A DNA stretch of 30,503 nucleotides from Collinsella sp. AF20-14LB (GTDB lineage Bacteria > Actinomycetota > Coriobacteriia > Coriobacteriales > Coriobacteriaceae). The stretch lies in the NCBI RefSeq assembly GCF_003459505.1, contig NZ_QRWD01000023.1, positions 1 to 30,503 on the forward strand, given 5' to 3'. Under the pieces are notes generated by a model. It was not told where the DNA came from and searched no databases. It saw only the letters and a program-made list of their open reading frames with translations. Positions within the stretch are counted from its first letter, which is position 1, and each line of letters opens with the position of its first letter. This document shows positions 1 through 10,359 of this stretch, in pieces. The translations under genes were made by a program, and so were the position numbers.

Positions 1-45
1 ATTGGTTATTGAGCGTTGGTCAAAATGGTTGTTTTTACAGTAGCG

Positions 46-717
46 CTAACAGGGGGTCACCTCGCCGCCGTAGGAGCTGTAGGCGCCGGCCCCCCTCCTC
101 ATCCACCTCGGGACGAGCCCCTCCTCGCGCATGATGCGCCGGACGACCTTCTCGGAGACGCGCACGGGGTCGTCGAGCTCGCGGAGCCTGCGCACCACGA
201 ACCGGTAGCCGCGCGCGCCGTCGCCGTCCTCCAGGAACACCCGCCGCACGACGTCCCTCAGCGGCGCCAGGCGGTCCGGCCTGGCGATCGCGCGGCGCTG
301 GTAGTCATAGGAGCTCCTCGATATCCTCAAGAAGCCGGTGAGTTCTCTCAAGGACCACTTCCCCGCAGGCCTCAGGCGGTCTATCACCAGGGTCTTCTCC
401 CTGTTCGACATCCCGTCGAGGCTCTCGGCTTTTAAAACGTCCTGCACCGCCCTCAGCACCGCGTTCTCGAGCCTGAGCCGCTCGATCAGGGCGTCCTTGT
501 CCTCCGGGTCGATGTCGGGGTAGTCGGGGCCGTCCCCGACGAGTCGCGGCAGGTCCATTCCCCCACCGGCCCTTCCCGCGGGCTTGCGCACGTCCCTGAT
601 CCAGCGCCAGACGGACGTCTTGCCGGGCCCGCCGAGTATCTCGGTTATCTCCATGACGGTGAGCCCGGCGCCGCGGAGCGCCCTGGCTCTCTCCACCATT
701 CTCCTACTGTATGCCAT
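46..717 (-). pseudogene. IS3-family (IS150-like) transposase, 3'-truncated
   Basis: The 223-residue reading frame begins with a helix-turn-helix (about residues 1-45, including TSVWRWIRDV) and a leucine-zipper-like stretch (ALIERLRLENAVLRAV). It continues in the same frame into the OrfB N-terminus (MSNREKTLVIDRLRPAGKWS) and the HTH_21-type segment ending GLVPRWMRRGAG. IS3 transposases normally continue into the DDE integrase (rve) domain; here the frame stops after GEVTPC and the remaining 45 bases to the window edge are AT-richer and do not look like the missing part. OrfA and OrfB are joined in one frame rather than by programmed frameshifting. I read it as a dead remnant cut by a deletion or a second insertion. 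A continuation beyond the window edge is possible but would need another break. Base composition is more GC-rich than the neighbours. Confidence 0.8.
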
Positions 718-742
718 GCGGACTCCGTTCCGGACCTCAACG

Positions 743-761
743 GTCCAACTTTTTGTCCGCA
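743..761 (-). repeat. Probable terminal inverted repeat of the IS3-family element
   Basis: On the minus strand this reads TGCGGACAAAAAGTTGGAC, 26 bases upstream of the transposase start. The AAAAAGTTGGAC core is typical of IS150-group ends. The matching opposite end is not found between positions 1 and 45, in keeping with truncation of the element. Confidence 0.5.
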
Positions 762-777
762 GTCCCGAGCTCGCAAT

Positions 778-817
778 GGGACGTCGTTTCCCAAACCTAT
801 CATTACTTTGTCACATT
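778..817. repeat. Short dispersed repeat motifs at the left flank of the BMC operon
   Basis: GGGACGTCGTTTCCCAAA (778-795) and TTTGTCACATT (807-817) recur in related form at the other flank of the microcompartment operon (20468-20478 and 20527-20602). They lie between the IS remnant and the operon terminator. Function is unknown; they may be a genome-wide intergenic repeat. Confidence 0.45.
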
Positions 818-821
818 GCAG

Positions 822-858
822 AAAAAGGGGACGCTACCTGGGAAAGGATAGCGCCCCT
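822..858 (-). terminator. Rho-independent terminator of the choline-microcompartment operon
   Basis: Read on the minus strand, a GGGGCGCTATCC arm pairs with GGTAGCGTCCCC (one bulged base and one wobble) around a 7-base TTTCCCA loop and runs into TTTTT. It begins 9 bases after the stop codon of the alcohol dehydrogenase gene, the last gene of the operon. Confidence 0.85.
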
Positions 859-866
859 AGTGCTGT

Positions 867-1964
867 TTAGCAGCGGCCGCAATATGCGTCGCGGGCAATG
901 TTGACCAAGTCCTGCTTGGATACGGCACGCGGGTTGGACGGCGTGCAGCGATCGCGCTGGGCCGCCTCGGCAATACCGGAGAGCTCGGCCTCAAATGCCG
1001 CGGGGTCAAACTGCGAACGATCGGACAGCGCATTCTCGACATCTAGGCACTCGCGTAACTCAAGCACACGGGCCAGCAGTTCGTCGGCATCTGCCAGACC
1101 CAAATCATGGGCCAGCCGATCATACGGCTCGCGATACTTAGGCTCGCTCATATGGAATCGCATCACATAGGGCAGTAAGATGGCATTTAGACGACCATGA
1201 GCCACGTGGAAGCGTCCACCCAGAGCATGTGCCAGCGAATGGTTGATACCCAAACCGGCGTTGGTGAAGGCGATGCCCGCCAAGCAGGAGGCCTCGATCA
1301 TGCGCGTACGGCTACGCATGGCAAGACCGTCGCGATAGACCACCGGCAGGTCCTCGAACACGATTGAGGCGGCCTTTACGGCAAGCGCATCGGTAAAGGG
1401 CGTGGCAGCCTTGGAGACATAGGCTTCGATGGCGTGTGTCAACACGTCAAGGCCGGTATCGGCCGTGATCATCGCCGGCACGGTTTTAGTGAAATCGGCC
1501 TCGAGCAGGGCGCCGTCCGGAGCCAGAAAATCGTCAATCAGCACAACCTTGTTCTCGCCGCGCGTGATGACGGCAAAGTTGGTAACCTCCGAGCCCGTAC
1601 CCGCCGTGGTCGGAATGGCCAGGAAATACGGCTTGTCCATTCCATTCTCGTGAGCGAAGTACAAAACAGCCTTCGTGGCATCGATACACGAACCGCCACC
1701 AAAGGCGATGACCATGTCCGGCTGAACGCGCTCCACCACAGCGACGCCTGCGTCAACGAGCTCCTGGCTCGGATCGGGCTTGACGTCGGAATACGTCTGG
1801 TAGCGTGCGCCCGCGGGCAGGTGTTGAGCCATCTTAGCGACCATGCCCGAGGACTCCAAAAAGCCGTCGGTGATAATCAGCACGTTGCGGTAGGTCAGGC
1901 CCTCAAGATGATTGATGGCCTGCGACCCAAAAAACAATTCGGTCGTGAGTTTAAAGCCCTGCAT
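867..1964 (-). CDS. cutO: Iron-containing alcohol dehydrogenase (ethanol-forming, CutO-type)
   Basis: A 365-residue group III alcohol dehydrogenase that would reduce acetaldehyde to ethanol and regenerate NAD+ for the acylating aldehyde dehydrogenase. The NAD-binding GGGSCID motif is at about 89-95, followed by PTTAGTGSEVT at 118-128. The four iron ligands can be placed by spacing with FucO: Asp173 and His177 (TGLDVLTHAIE), His242 (NHSLAHALGG) and His256 (AHGRLN). The start codon has a good ribosome binding site (AAAGGGG). It is the last gene before the operon terminator and follows the MerR gene by 40 bases. Although it is far from cutC it lies in the same run of genes, so a role in choline fermentation is the natural reading. 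Whether it is packed into the shell is not clear; I see no obvious targeting helix. Confidence 0.9.
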   Translation of the reverse strand: MQGFKLTTELFFGSQAINHLEGLTYRNVLIITDGFLESSGMVAKMAQHLPAGARYQTYSDVKPDPSQELVDAGVAVVERVQPDMVIAFGGGSCIDATKAVLYFAHENGMDKPYFLAIPTTAGTGSEVTNFAVITRGENKVVLIDDFLAPDGALLEADFTKTVPAMITADTGLDVLTHAIEAYVSKAATPFTDALAVKAASIVFEDLPVVYRDGLAMRSRTRMIEASCLAGIAFTNAGLGINHSLAHALGGRFHVAHGRLNAILLPYVMRFHMSEPKYREPYDRLAHDLGLADADELLARVLELRECLDVENALSDRSQFDPAAFEAELSGIAEAAQRDRCTPSNPRAVSKQDLVNIARDAYCGRC

Positions 1965-2004
1965 GAGAGCCCCTTTCGATTATTACGTGAGAGTCGTCGC
2001 GTCG

Positions 2005-2865
2005 TTACCGCTCAATGGGCAAAATGACCTCCGCGACAAAAAGATCCTGATTGTATGTGGTCCAGTAGTCGGTCACAAAGCGCTCGAACACGCCGCCGGC
2101 CGGCCTGAAACCGTTTGCAAGCGCATAATCGCGCACGCGGCGATGCGCCTCGCCAATATTCTCAAACGGACCAGTATGATACGTAGAGAGATACATTCCG
2201 CTCTCCACTGTCATGCGATTCTCCTCTGCGATGGGACGCAACGCATGCTGTACAACCGTGACATCGAATTGCCCCCGGGCATGGCCGGGCTCGCAGCACG
2301 CGTCAAAGTTGCCGTGATGCAAGATCACGGGACCAGTAATCACGTTATCGTGCTCCTCGACAAACGAGGTGAAATCGAGGTTGATAATCGCATCAGCGTA
2401 GTTGCCCCAAAAGTGATACGGCATGGCCAAAAACTCCTGGCCGGAGAAGTATTTAAGGCTCACATCCTTTGGCTTGACCGAAAGGACAAAATTTGCCTCG
2501 TCGATAAGTCCCATCCAATCCCGAATGGTATGGCGGCGCTCTTCAAGACGGGTCATCTCGCGCGTGCATGCGTCGGCATGAGCGCCAAACAATTCCTTGA
2601 TCTTGTCGAAACTCTGCGTCTCAAACAATTCGGAAACCTCGTCGAGCGAGAAGCCCATCATCTTGAGATAGTTGATGATGGGAATACGCAGAATCGTCTC
2701 AAGCGAATAATAACGATATTTATTATCCCCTATGCAATCGGGCTGGAGAAGATTGAGCTTGTCGTAATGGCGCAGCGTGCGAGACGTGATGCCGCACAGC
2801 TGGCTCGCCTCGCCAATACCCAAAAGCTGACCGTTGCGCAGCTCGTCATCGCTCATACGAGTCAT
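2005..2865 (-). CDS. MerR-family regulator with GyrI-like effector domain
   Basis: The 286-residue protein has a MerR winged helix at about 14-85 (GIGEASQLCGITSRTLRHYD, then NKYRYYS), a dimerisation coiled coil at about 85-125, and a C-terminal GyrI-like/BmrR-type small-molecule-binding domain (about 160-286, with GMYLSTYHTGPFENIG and the closing VAEVILPIER). Such proteins twist an over-long promoter spacer to activate transcription on ligand binding. It is the only recognisable DNA-binding regulator in the operon, so I infer it controls the locus; the ligand (choline, trimethylamine or an aldehyde) cannot be told from sequence. The gene begins 2 bases after the DUF4125 stop codon, with GGAGG inside the end of that gene. 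A possible operator is noted at 20383-20397. Confidence 0.88.
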   Translation of the reverse strand: MTRMSDDELRNGQLLGIGEASQLCGITSRTLRHYDKLNLLQPDCIGDNKYRYYSLETILRIPIINYLKMMGFSLDEVSELFETQSFDKIKELFGAHADACTREMTRLEERRHTIRDWMGLIDEANFVLSVKPKDVSLKYFSGQEFLAMPYHFWGNYADAIINLDFTSFVEEHDNVITGPVILHHGNFDACCEPGHARGQFDVTVVQHALRPIAEENRMTVESGMYLSTYHTGPFENIGEAHRRVRDYALANGFRPAGGVFERFVTDYWTTYNQDLFVAEVILPIER

Positions 2866-2867
2866 CC

Positions 2868-3509
2868 TTACGCCTCCAGAACACGTTGAATGAATACAGC
2901 ATTCACATAGGTATCCAAAACGGGATTCACGTGGTTGCCCAGCTGGTGCCGCAACCCGTCACGCAAACACTTGAGCGTAGACAGCGAATAGCTTTGAATT
3001 TCACAGACATAGTAGCCAATCGAGGAGATTAGTTTTGGCTGCGTTATCGATCCCCTCACATGCTGCGCCGTTGCGGGAAGCTCGCCTTGCGCAGTATCGA
3101 GCATACTTCGCAGCGCGCTCTCAATCTCGTTGAGCACGCAGCGCTTAACCGGCGAAGGAGCCTCCAGGCGCCCCGACCAATCGCGCGCGAATGCCACAGG
3201 ATCGGTCATCTCCATCATGCGCGCGTACTTCTCGCGAATCACGTTGCGACCCGCCGCATCGGCAGCCACCACGTCATCGCGCACGCCCATGATGGACTCA
3301 CGAGGAAAACTCAGATACTGGGCAACGCGATGGACAAAGAATCCCACCGCATCGTCTTGGCAAGCAGCGCGACCGCTCATACCCTGAACAGTATCGAAAT
3401 GCACCCATTCAAGTTGTACGAGCTCACGCAATGCAGAGATTTCCGCATGAGCAAGGCCCTTATCTTCGAGCAACTTCTCAACTTCCGGCATGTTGAAAAA
3501 CGCCGACAT
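2868..3509 (-). CDS. DUF4125-family protein
   Basis: A roughly 213-residue protein recognised as DUF4125 by LVQLEWVHFDTVQGMSGRA, CQDD, and VIREKYARMMEMTDP. The family has no established biochemical role and is often encoded next to, or fused with, DUF4037 proteins, as here. The start is uncertain: the frame is open back to 3602, overlapping the DUF4037 gene, but the conserved region begins after the Met at 3509, where only a weak AAGG ribosome site is visible. A TTG start near 3559, preceded by a G-run, is an alternative. No membrane segment or signal peptide is seen. Placement between DUF4037 and the MerR gene inside the microcompartment operon suggests co-expression with choline fermentation, but nothing in the sequence shows a mechanistic link. 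Confidence 0.75.
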   Translation of the reverse strand: MSAFFNMPEVEKLLEDKGLAHAEISALRELVQLEWVHFDTVQGMSGRAACQDDAVGFFVHRVAQYLSFPRESIMGVRDDVVAADAAGRNVIREKYARMMEMTDPVAFARDWSGRLEAPSPVKRCVLNEIESALRSMLDTAQGELPATAQHVRGSITQPKLISSIGYYVCEIQSYSLSTLKCLRDGLRHQLGNHVNPVLDTYVNAVFIQRVLEA

Positions 3510-3564
3510 GCCTTGTCGAAGTGCGGAACATGACGTCTTGCAATCTCCCAATGCCAACCCCCCC

Positions 3565-4497
3565 CTATCGGTATCCGCCGGCCGCAAGCGGGCAGACAGC
3601 AAGATATGAATCTCTCAACGAACTCTGGATATCCAAGGCGACATCGAGCAAAAAGCCGCTACCGCACGACGTCCAGCCTGCCAAGCGAGCAGACGCACCG
3701 ACCGTCTGGCAAAGCGCCTCGACATCATCTTGATCCACCTGCTCTACCGGTGTCGCGGCGATGGAGCGCACGGCGTCGAGTACCGGCACCGGCGCACGCA
3801 CATGCTCGACAAGCGAACGATACGCCCACTTGTAGTAAGGCATGTACGTATGCGCGAGCAGATGAAACGCAGCCATTACGCTGGCCAAAAACTCACTGCG
3901 CGCCGCCTGAGCAGCGACGACATCTTTGCGCTTAAGGCAGCGCGGGAGGTTGTACTGACCCGCCTGCGCCATGGAGGCGCAATGGGCGGCGCACTTCTTA
4001 CGCATGACCTCGTCTGGGTAAAACCCCTGGTACACCGTGCGCATAACGGAGAACTCGCCACTCGGATCAGCAAAAACCTCACCGGAGGTAACCTGAGCGA
4101 GAAGCTGCTCGGGAATGGCGAGCCACTCCTTTGCACACTGCGGCGCACGAGAAAGACCGGTGTAGAAACGATAGAACGCCTGAGTCTCAAAGACGCCCAC
4201 GCGCTTGCCCGCCATCTGCGTCTGCCGGCGCGTAAAGCCTTTAAAACTCGCAGGCAAAAGGTCGTAGCGACGCTGAAGCTCCGGCCCCCACTCCTCATAC
4301 ACATCAGCAGAAAGCCACACGCAGAAGCCGGGACCGAAGTCGTGGTCGCGCGAAATCTCGTCGTCGAAACCTAGACATTCCGACCCTTCTCCAACGAGGC
4401 CCAGCGCGGCGCGGTAACGGACGTCGCTCGGCAACCCTTCGAATAGGGATGGCGCATAGAACTCGCAATACGAACGAGAAAGCTCAAGACCTGTCAC
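3565..4497 (-). CDS. DUF4037-family nucleotidyltransferase-like protein
   Basis: The 310-residue protein carries the DUF4037 signature at about 34-58 (GEGSECLGFDDEISRDHDFG), a nucleotidyltransferase-fold active site in which GS and the DHD pair (Asp51, Asp53) would bind metal and nucleotide. The rest is helical and matches the family only loosely by eye. It probably starts with GTG at 4497, since GGGGTGA lies 5 bases upstream. It sits 39 bases after cutF and directly before DUF4125. Substrate and acceptor are unknown; transfer of a nucleotide to a protein or small molecule is an inference from the fold. Such a pair is not among the standard parts of a cut locus that I know of. Confidence 0.75.
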   Translation of the reverse strand: MTGLELSRSYCEFYAPSLFEGLPSDVRYRAALGLVGEGSECLGFDDEISRDHDFGPGFCVWLSADVYEEWGPELQRRYDLLPASFKGFTRRQTQMAGKRVGVFETQAFYRFYTGLSRAPQCAKEWLAIPEQLLAQVTSGEVFADPSGEFSVMRTVYQGFYPDEVMRKKCAAHCASMAQAGQYNLPRCLKRKDVVAAQAARSEFLASVMAAFHLLAHTYMPYYKWAYRSLVEHVRAPVPVLDAVRSIAATPVEQVDQDDVEALCQTVGASARLAGWTSCGSGFLLDVALDIQSSLRDSYLAVCPLAAGGYR

Positions 4498-4536
4498 AAC
4501 TTCACCCCGCTTCCACGCGCTTGGCTACAAGAAATA

Positions 4537-6174
4537 CTAGATGCCCTTGAAGGCATTCGTGAGCTCGTGAATCATCTTCTGGAGCTCGTCGGCGTCGATG
4601 ACGTCGTTGGGCTTGGCACCCGCAAGTGCATCGGGAGACACGTCGGTGCAGTTGCAGCCCACCGAGTAACTAATGCCGGAAACCGGGTTGGATGTCGATT
4701 CGCAGCAGCTCGTAGCGGGCACAGCATCGCAGCAACCGGTAGTGGGAGCCGCGGCCTCGGTGTGATGAGCAGCCAGGTCGGGATGCCACTTGGCAAACAG
4801 CTCGTCGTGGGCCACAACCTCGTCGGGCTCGATCAGGCCGTTGACCACGCGCTTCACGTTGATGAGATGCTGCGGCCCCACGTTCTCGGAGATGGAGCTG
4901 CCACCCCAGGTGCCGCAGCCCAGCGTGAGCGCGACGTCAAGACCAGTAATGACGCCGGTGCCGCCCTGGCTGCCCCCGGTATTCACCAGGATGCGAGAGG
5001 CCGGCTTGATGGAGAACTTACGCACCATATCCTTATCGGTGGTGTGGATGCTCATGGTATGGCCGATGCCGTTTTGCAGCAGCTCGATAGAGAGCTCGCA
5101 AGCCTCTTCCCAGTTGGAAACGGTATAGAAGCCCAAAACGGTGGTAAGTTTCTCGTAGGACAGCGGCCAGGCATCGCCCACGCCACCCTGCTCGCCGATA
5201 AGCACGCGGGTGCCCTCGGGGATGCTGATACCCGCGGCCTGCGCGATGGACTGCGGGCTGTGGCCCACAAACTTGGGGCTCATAGAGTGACCGTTACGGA
5301 AGAGCAGCGCGCAAACCTTCTTGCACTCCTCCTCATTCATGAAATAGCCACCCTGAGCGCGGAACTCGGCCATCACGGCATCGCGGTTGCAGGCCTCGCA
5401 GATGATGCTCTGCTCGGAAGCGCAGATAGTACCGTAGTCAAACGTCTTGGAAGTAAGGATGCGACGAACGGCGTCGTGCACGTTGGCGGTGCGCTCAATG
5501 TAGGCAGGCGAGTTGCCAGCGCCCACGCCCAACGCGGGCTTGCCGGAGCTGTAAGCGGCCTTGACCATACCGGGGCCGCCGGTAGCAATGATCATGGCGA
5601 CCTCGGGAGCATGCATGAGCTCGTTGGTGGCAGCCATGGAGGAAAGCGTGATGCCCTGGATCACGTTCTCGGGGGCGCCTGCCTCGACAGCCGCCTGGTT
5701 CATAAGCTGGATGGCCATACCCGTGCACTTGGCGGCAGCGGGATGCGGCGAAAAGACGATAGCGTTACGCGCCTTGAGGGCGATCATAGCTTTGTAGATG
5801 ACCGTAGAGGTGGGGTTGGTGGAAGGAACGATGCCCATCAGCAAACCAACCGGCTCGGCGATGGAGATGACCTGGTTCTTCTCGTCGGCATCGATAACAC
5901 CGATGGTCTTCTTGTCGCGGATCTCCTCATAGAGCAGGGCGCTGGCGATATGGTTCTTATACACCTTGTCGCAAACCTTGCCAAAGCCCGTCTCCTCGAC
6001 AGCCATGCTGGCGAGCACCTGGGCGTTTTCCTCGGCAACCTTCACCATATTACGGAGGATGCGGTCGATCTGCTCCTCGTCGTAATGTGCAAGCTGGTTC
6101 GCGGCGATCTTACCCTTGCGGGCGAGGTCGCGCACCGCCTGGATACTCTGAAGATCGAAATCGTAGTCGCGCAT
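4537..6174 (-). CDS. cutF: CoA-acylating acetaldehyde dehydrogenase (CutF/EutE-type) with Cys-rich linker and encapsulation helix
   Basis: The 545-residue protein would oxidise acetaldehyde with NAD+ and CoA to acetyl-CoA inside the shell. The dehydrogenase core spans about 1-455, with the cofactor loop IIATGGPGMVKAAY (195-208) and catalytic Cys251 in DYGTICASEQS. After the core there is a roughly 60-residue linker holding three cysteine pairs (Cys481/482, Cys490/491, Cys507 and Cys509), then an amphipathic C-terminal helix (about 526-543, IDADELQKMIHELTNAF) of the kind that docks enzymes to shell proteins. The start has a clear AAAGGAG site. It follows the last BMC-H gene by 49 bases. The core is the usual EutE length; the Cys-rich linker is unusual. 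Confidence 0.93.
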   Translation of the reverse strand: MRDYDFDLQSIQAVRDLARKGKIAANQLAHYDEEQIDRILRNMVKVAEENAQVLASMAVEETGFGKVCDKVYKNHIASALLYEEIRDKKTIGVIDADEKNQVISIAEPVGLLMGIVPSTNPTSTVIYKAMIALKARNAIVFSPHPAAAKCTGMAIQLMNQAAVEAGAPENVIQGITLSSMAATNELMHAPEVAMIIATGGPGMVKAAYSSGKPALGVGAGNSPAYIERTANVHDAVRRILTSKTFDYGTICASEQSIICEACNRDAVMAEFRAQGGYFMNEEECKKVCALLFRNGHSMSPKFVGHSPQSIAQAAGISIPEGTRVLIGEQGGVGDAWPLSYEKLTTVLGFYTVSNWEEACELSIELLQNGIGHTMSIHTTDKDMVRKFSIKPASRILVNTGGSQGGTGVITGLDVALTLGCGTWGGSSISENVGPQHLINVKRVVNGLIEPDEVVAHDELFAKWHPDLAAHHTEAAAPTTGCCDAVPATSCCESTSNPVSGISYSVGCNCTDVSPDALAGAKPNDVIDADELQKMIHELTNAFKGI

Positions 6175-6223
6175 GAGACTCCTTTCGAATCATTCGGATA
6201 GAACAGCACGTACGGACGCGCGA

Positions 6224-6511
<288 letters not shown>

Positions 6512-6666
6512 GGTTCCTCCTTAATGGTGCAGGCGCTGTGCCCGCATGAAGTGTTGCAAAAGCCGAAAATAGCCGGCGTGCCCGCCCAGACGCGTATGGC
6601 GGCAGGCGCGCAGGCATTCGCGGCGAGGGAAAGTGACAACGGGTGACACAAAGAGTGCCAAGTGTT

Positions 6667-6706
6667 CCGATCGGGGCCGCAAACATGCACGGGCGGCCCC
6701 GATCGG
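6667..6706. promoter_or_regulatory. Perfect 14-bp inverted repeat (hairpin) between extended and plain BMC-H genes
   Basis: CCGATCGGGGCCGC (6667-6680) and GCGGCCCCGATCGG (6693-6706) are exact reverse complements around a 12-base loop. In the direction of operon transcription (minus) the hairpin is followed by AACACTTGGC rather than a T-run, so it is a poor terminator there. On the plus strand it is followed by TTTTT at 6717-6721, but no plus-strand gene precedes it. An RNA-stability or partial-termination element that changes the ratio of shell proteins is a plausible role. Confidence 0.6.
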
Positions 6707-6733
6707 ATGGCTAGCCTTTTTACAAACGCGCGA

Positions 6734-7432
<699 letters not shown>

Positions 7433-7439
7433 GGCTTAC

Positions 7440-8138
<699 letters not shown>

Positions 8139-8145
8139 GGCTTAC

Positions 8146-8844
<699 letters not shown>

Positions 8845-8851
8845 GGCTTAC

Positions 8852-9139
<288 letters not shown>

Positions 9140-9166
9140 TTTTGTTACCTCCTATTTCGTAGGGAT

Positions 9167-10075
9167 CTACTTGATGATCTCTACAACAGAACCGTTTTTT
9201 ATACCGAAGGCATTTGCCTCTTCGGTGTCGATATGACAATCGAGGGCGCTCGTGCTGTTGGCGCGCACGACCACGTTGTCAAGACGTCCACCGCGCTCGC
9301 CGCCAAAGGCAATCGACACGACCTGGCCGTCGTGAAGCCCGCGCTGAGCCGCCTCGTCGCACGTCATATGGATGTGACGCGCGGCAACGATGACGCCTTG
9401 GGGCAGGGCAACGGTGCCATGGGGGCCGGCGAGCGTGATGCCCGGCGTGCCCTCAAGCTTGCCGCTCATGCGTACGCAAGCAGGAACGCCCAGTTTGAAC
9501 GTATCGCCGCGCAGCACCTCAACCTGAGTAGACGGGCGCACGGGACCAAGCACGCGCACGCGCTCGATAACGCCCTTGGGACCCACAAGCGTCACCATCT
9601 CCTTGGCGGCAAACTGCCCGGGCTGGGAGAGCTCCTTGATGGGAGTGAGCTCGTAGCCAGCTCCAAACAGAGCCTCCAGGTTCTCCTGGGACAGATGGAC
9701 ATGACGACCGGACACGCCAACGCTCACGGTCAGCGGGGCGGCATGTCCAAGAAGGTCCTCGATCTGCTTCTCGCTCCAAATGCCCAAGTCAAGGGCACCG
9801 CGAATAAGACGCTCGATCTCCTCGGCACCCATAGCCGCCTCGTGCCCCTCATGGTGCTCGGGCTCATGCGCTGCAGGCGCCTCATGATGCTCGGGCGCGG
9901 GTGCGCAAGCCTTGTACTGCGTCGCTGCGGGCGCAGCACCAAAGACCAGCTCGACGCCCAGCTCGGCGGCCTCGTCTTTGGCCTGCGGGGTCACGATAGT
10001 GTTGCCATCGATTGCCAGCACGCCACCGTTCGTGGCCGCCGCCTTCACGTCCGCTGCACTGATCAGTCGTTTCAT
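9167..10075 (-). CDS. pduL: PduL-type phosphate acyltransferase with N-terminal extension
   Basis: The 302-residue enzyme would convert acetyl-CoA and phosphate to acetyl phosphate, recycling CoA in the lumen and allowing ATP formation by acetate kinase outside. The catalytic part (about 112-302) has the two zinc-binding motifs SGRHVHLS (His125, His127) and AARHIHMT (His234, His236). The N-terminal 1-48 (ISAADVKAAA ... NTIVTPQAKDEAAELGVEL) resembles the short domain found at the front of EutT/EutQ-type microcompartment proteins and may direct encapsulation. Residues 60-80 form a His/Glu/Pro/Ala-rich linker (PEHHEAPAAHEPEHHEGHEA). Start at 10075 with AAAGGAGGA. It is longer than the classic 210-residue PduL because of the extension and linker. 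Confidence 0.93.
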   Translation of the reverse strand: MKRLISAADVKAAATNGGVLAIDGNTIVTPQAKDEAAELGVELVFGAAPAATQYKACAPAPEHHEAPAAHEPEHHEGHEAAMGAEEIERLIRGALDLGIWSEKQIEDLLGHAAPLTVSVGVSGRHVHLSQENLEALFGAGYELTPIKELSQPGQFAAKEMVTLVGPKGVIERVRVLGPVRPSTQVEVLRGDTFKLGVPACVRMSGKLEGTPGITLAGPHGTVALPQGVIVAARHIHMTCDEAAQRGLHDGQVVSIAFGGERGGRLDNVVVRANSTSALDCHIDTEEANAFGIKNGSVVEIIK

Positions 10076-10089
10076 CTCTTCCTCCTTTC

Positions 10090-10359
10090 CTACAGACTCA
10101 CGTCTTCGTCGATAATTCCTACGATGGCCGCATCTACGGGCGCATTCTTACCAAAGGTCTCGCGCATGAAGTGGTAGGCGGCCGAACCCGTTGCCACAAG
10201 CACACGGTCGCCGGTGCCTGCGCTGATGGTGTCGACGCACACCAGGCGACGTCCGGATTCCGGGCCGTCGATGACCTCGACACGCATCAACTTCATGCCG
10301 TCGAGTTCCTCGTACTTACGGGTCGCCCAGATAGAATCGATGAGCTTACAGATGAGCAT
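10090..10359 (-). CDS. eutN: BMC-P pentameric vertex protein (EutN/CcmL family)
   Basis: The 89-residue protein starts with the family hallmark MLICKLIDSIWATRKYEELDG and continues with LVCVDTISAGTGDRVLVATGSAA and AAIVGIIDE. Pentamers of this fold cap the twelve vertices of the icosahedral shell. It is the only BMC-P in the window, as expected for a simple GRM1 shell. The start at 10359 overlaps the end of the preceding gene by 14 bases and has an AAGGAGGGG site inside it, so the two are translated together. Confidence 0.95.
   Translation of the reverse strand: MLICKLIDSIWATRKYEELDGMKLMRVEVIDGPESGRRLVCVDTISAGTGDRVLVATGSAAYHFMRETFGKNAPVDAAIVGIIDEDVSL

Noticed and set aside
4567..6201. 544-codon plus-strand frame opposite cutF
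   Set aside because: It is a frame shadow of cutF with an implausible Gly/His/Leu/Asp-rich product.
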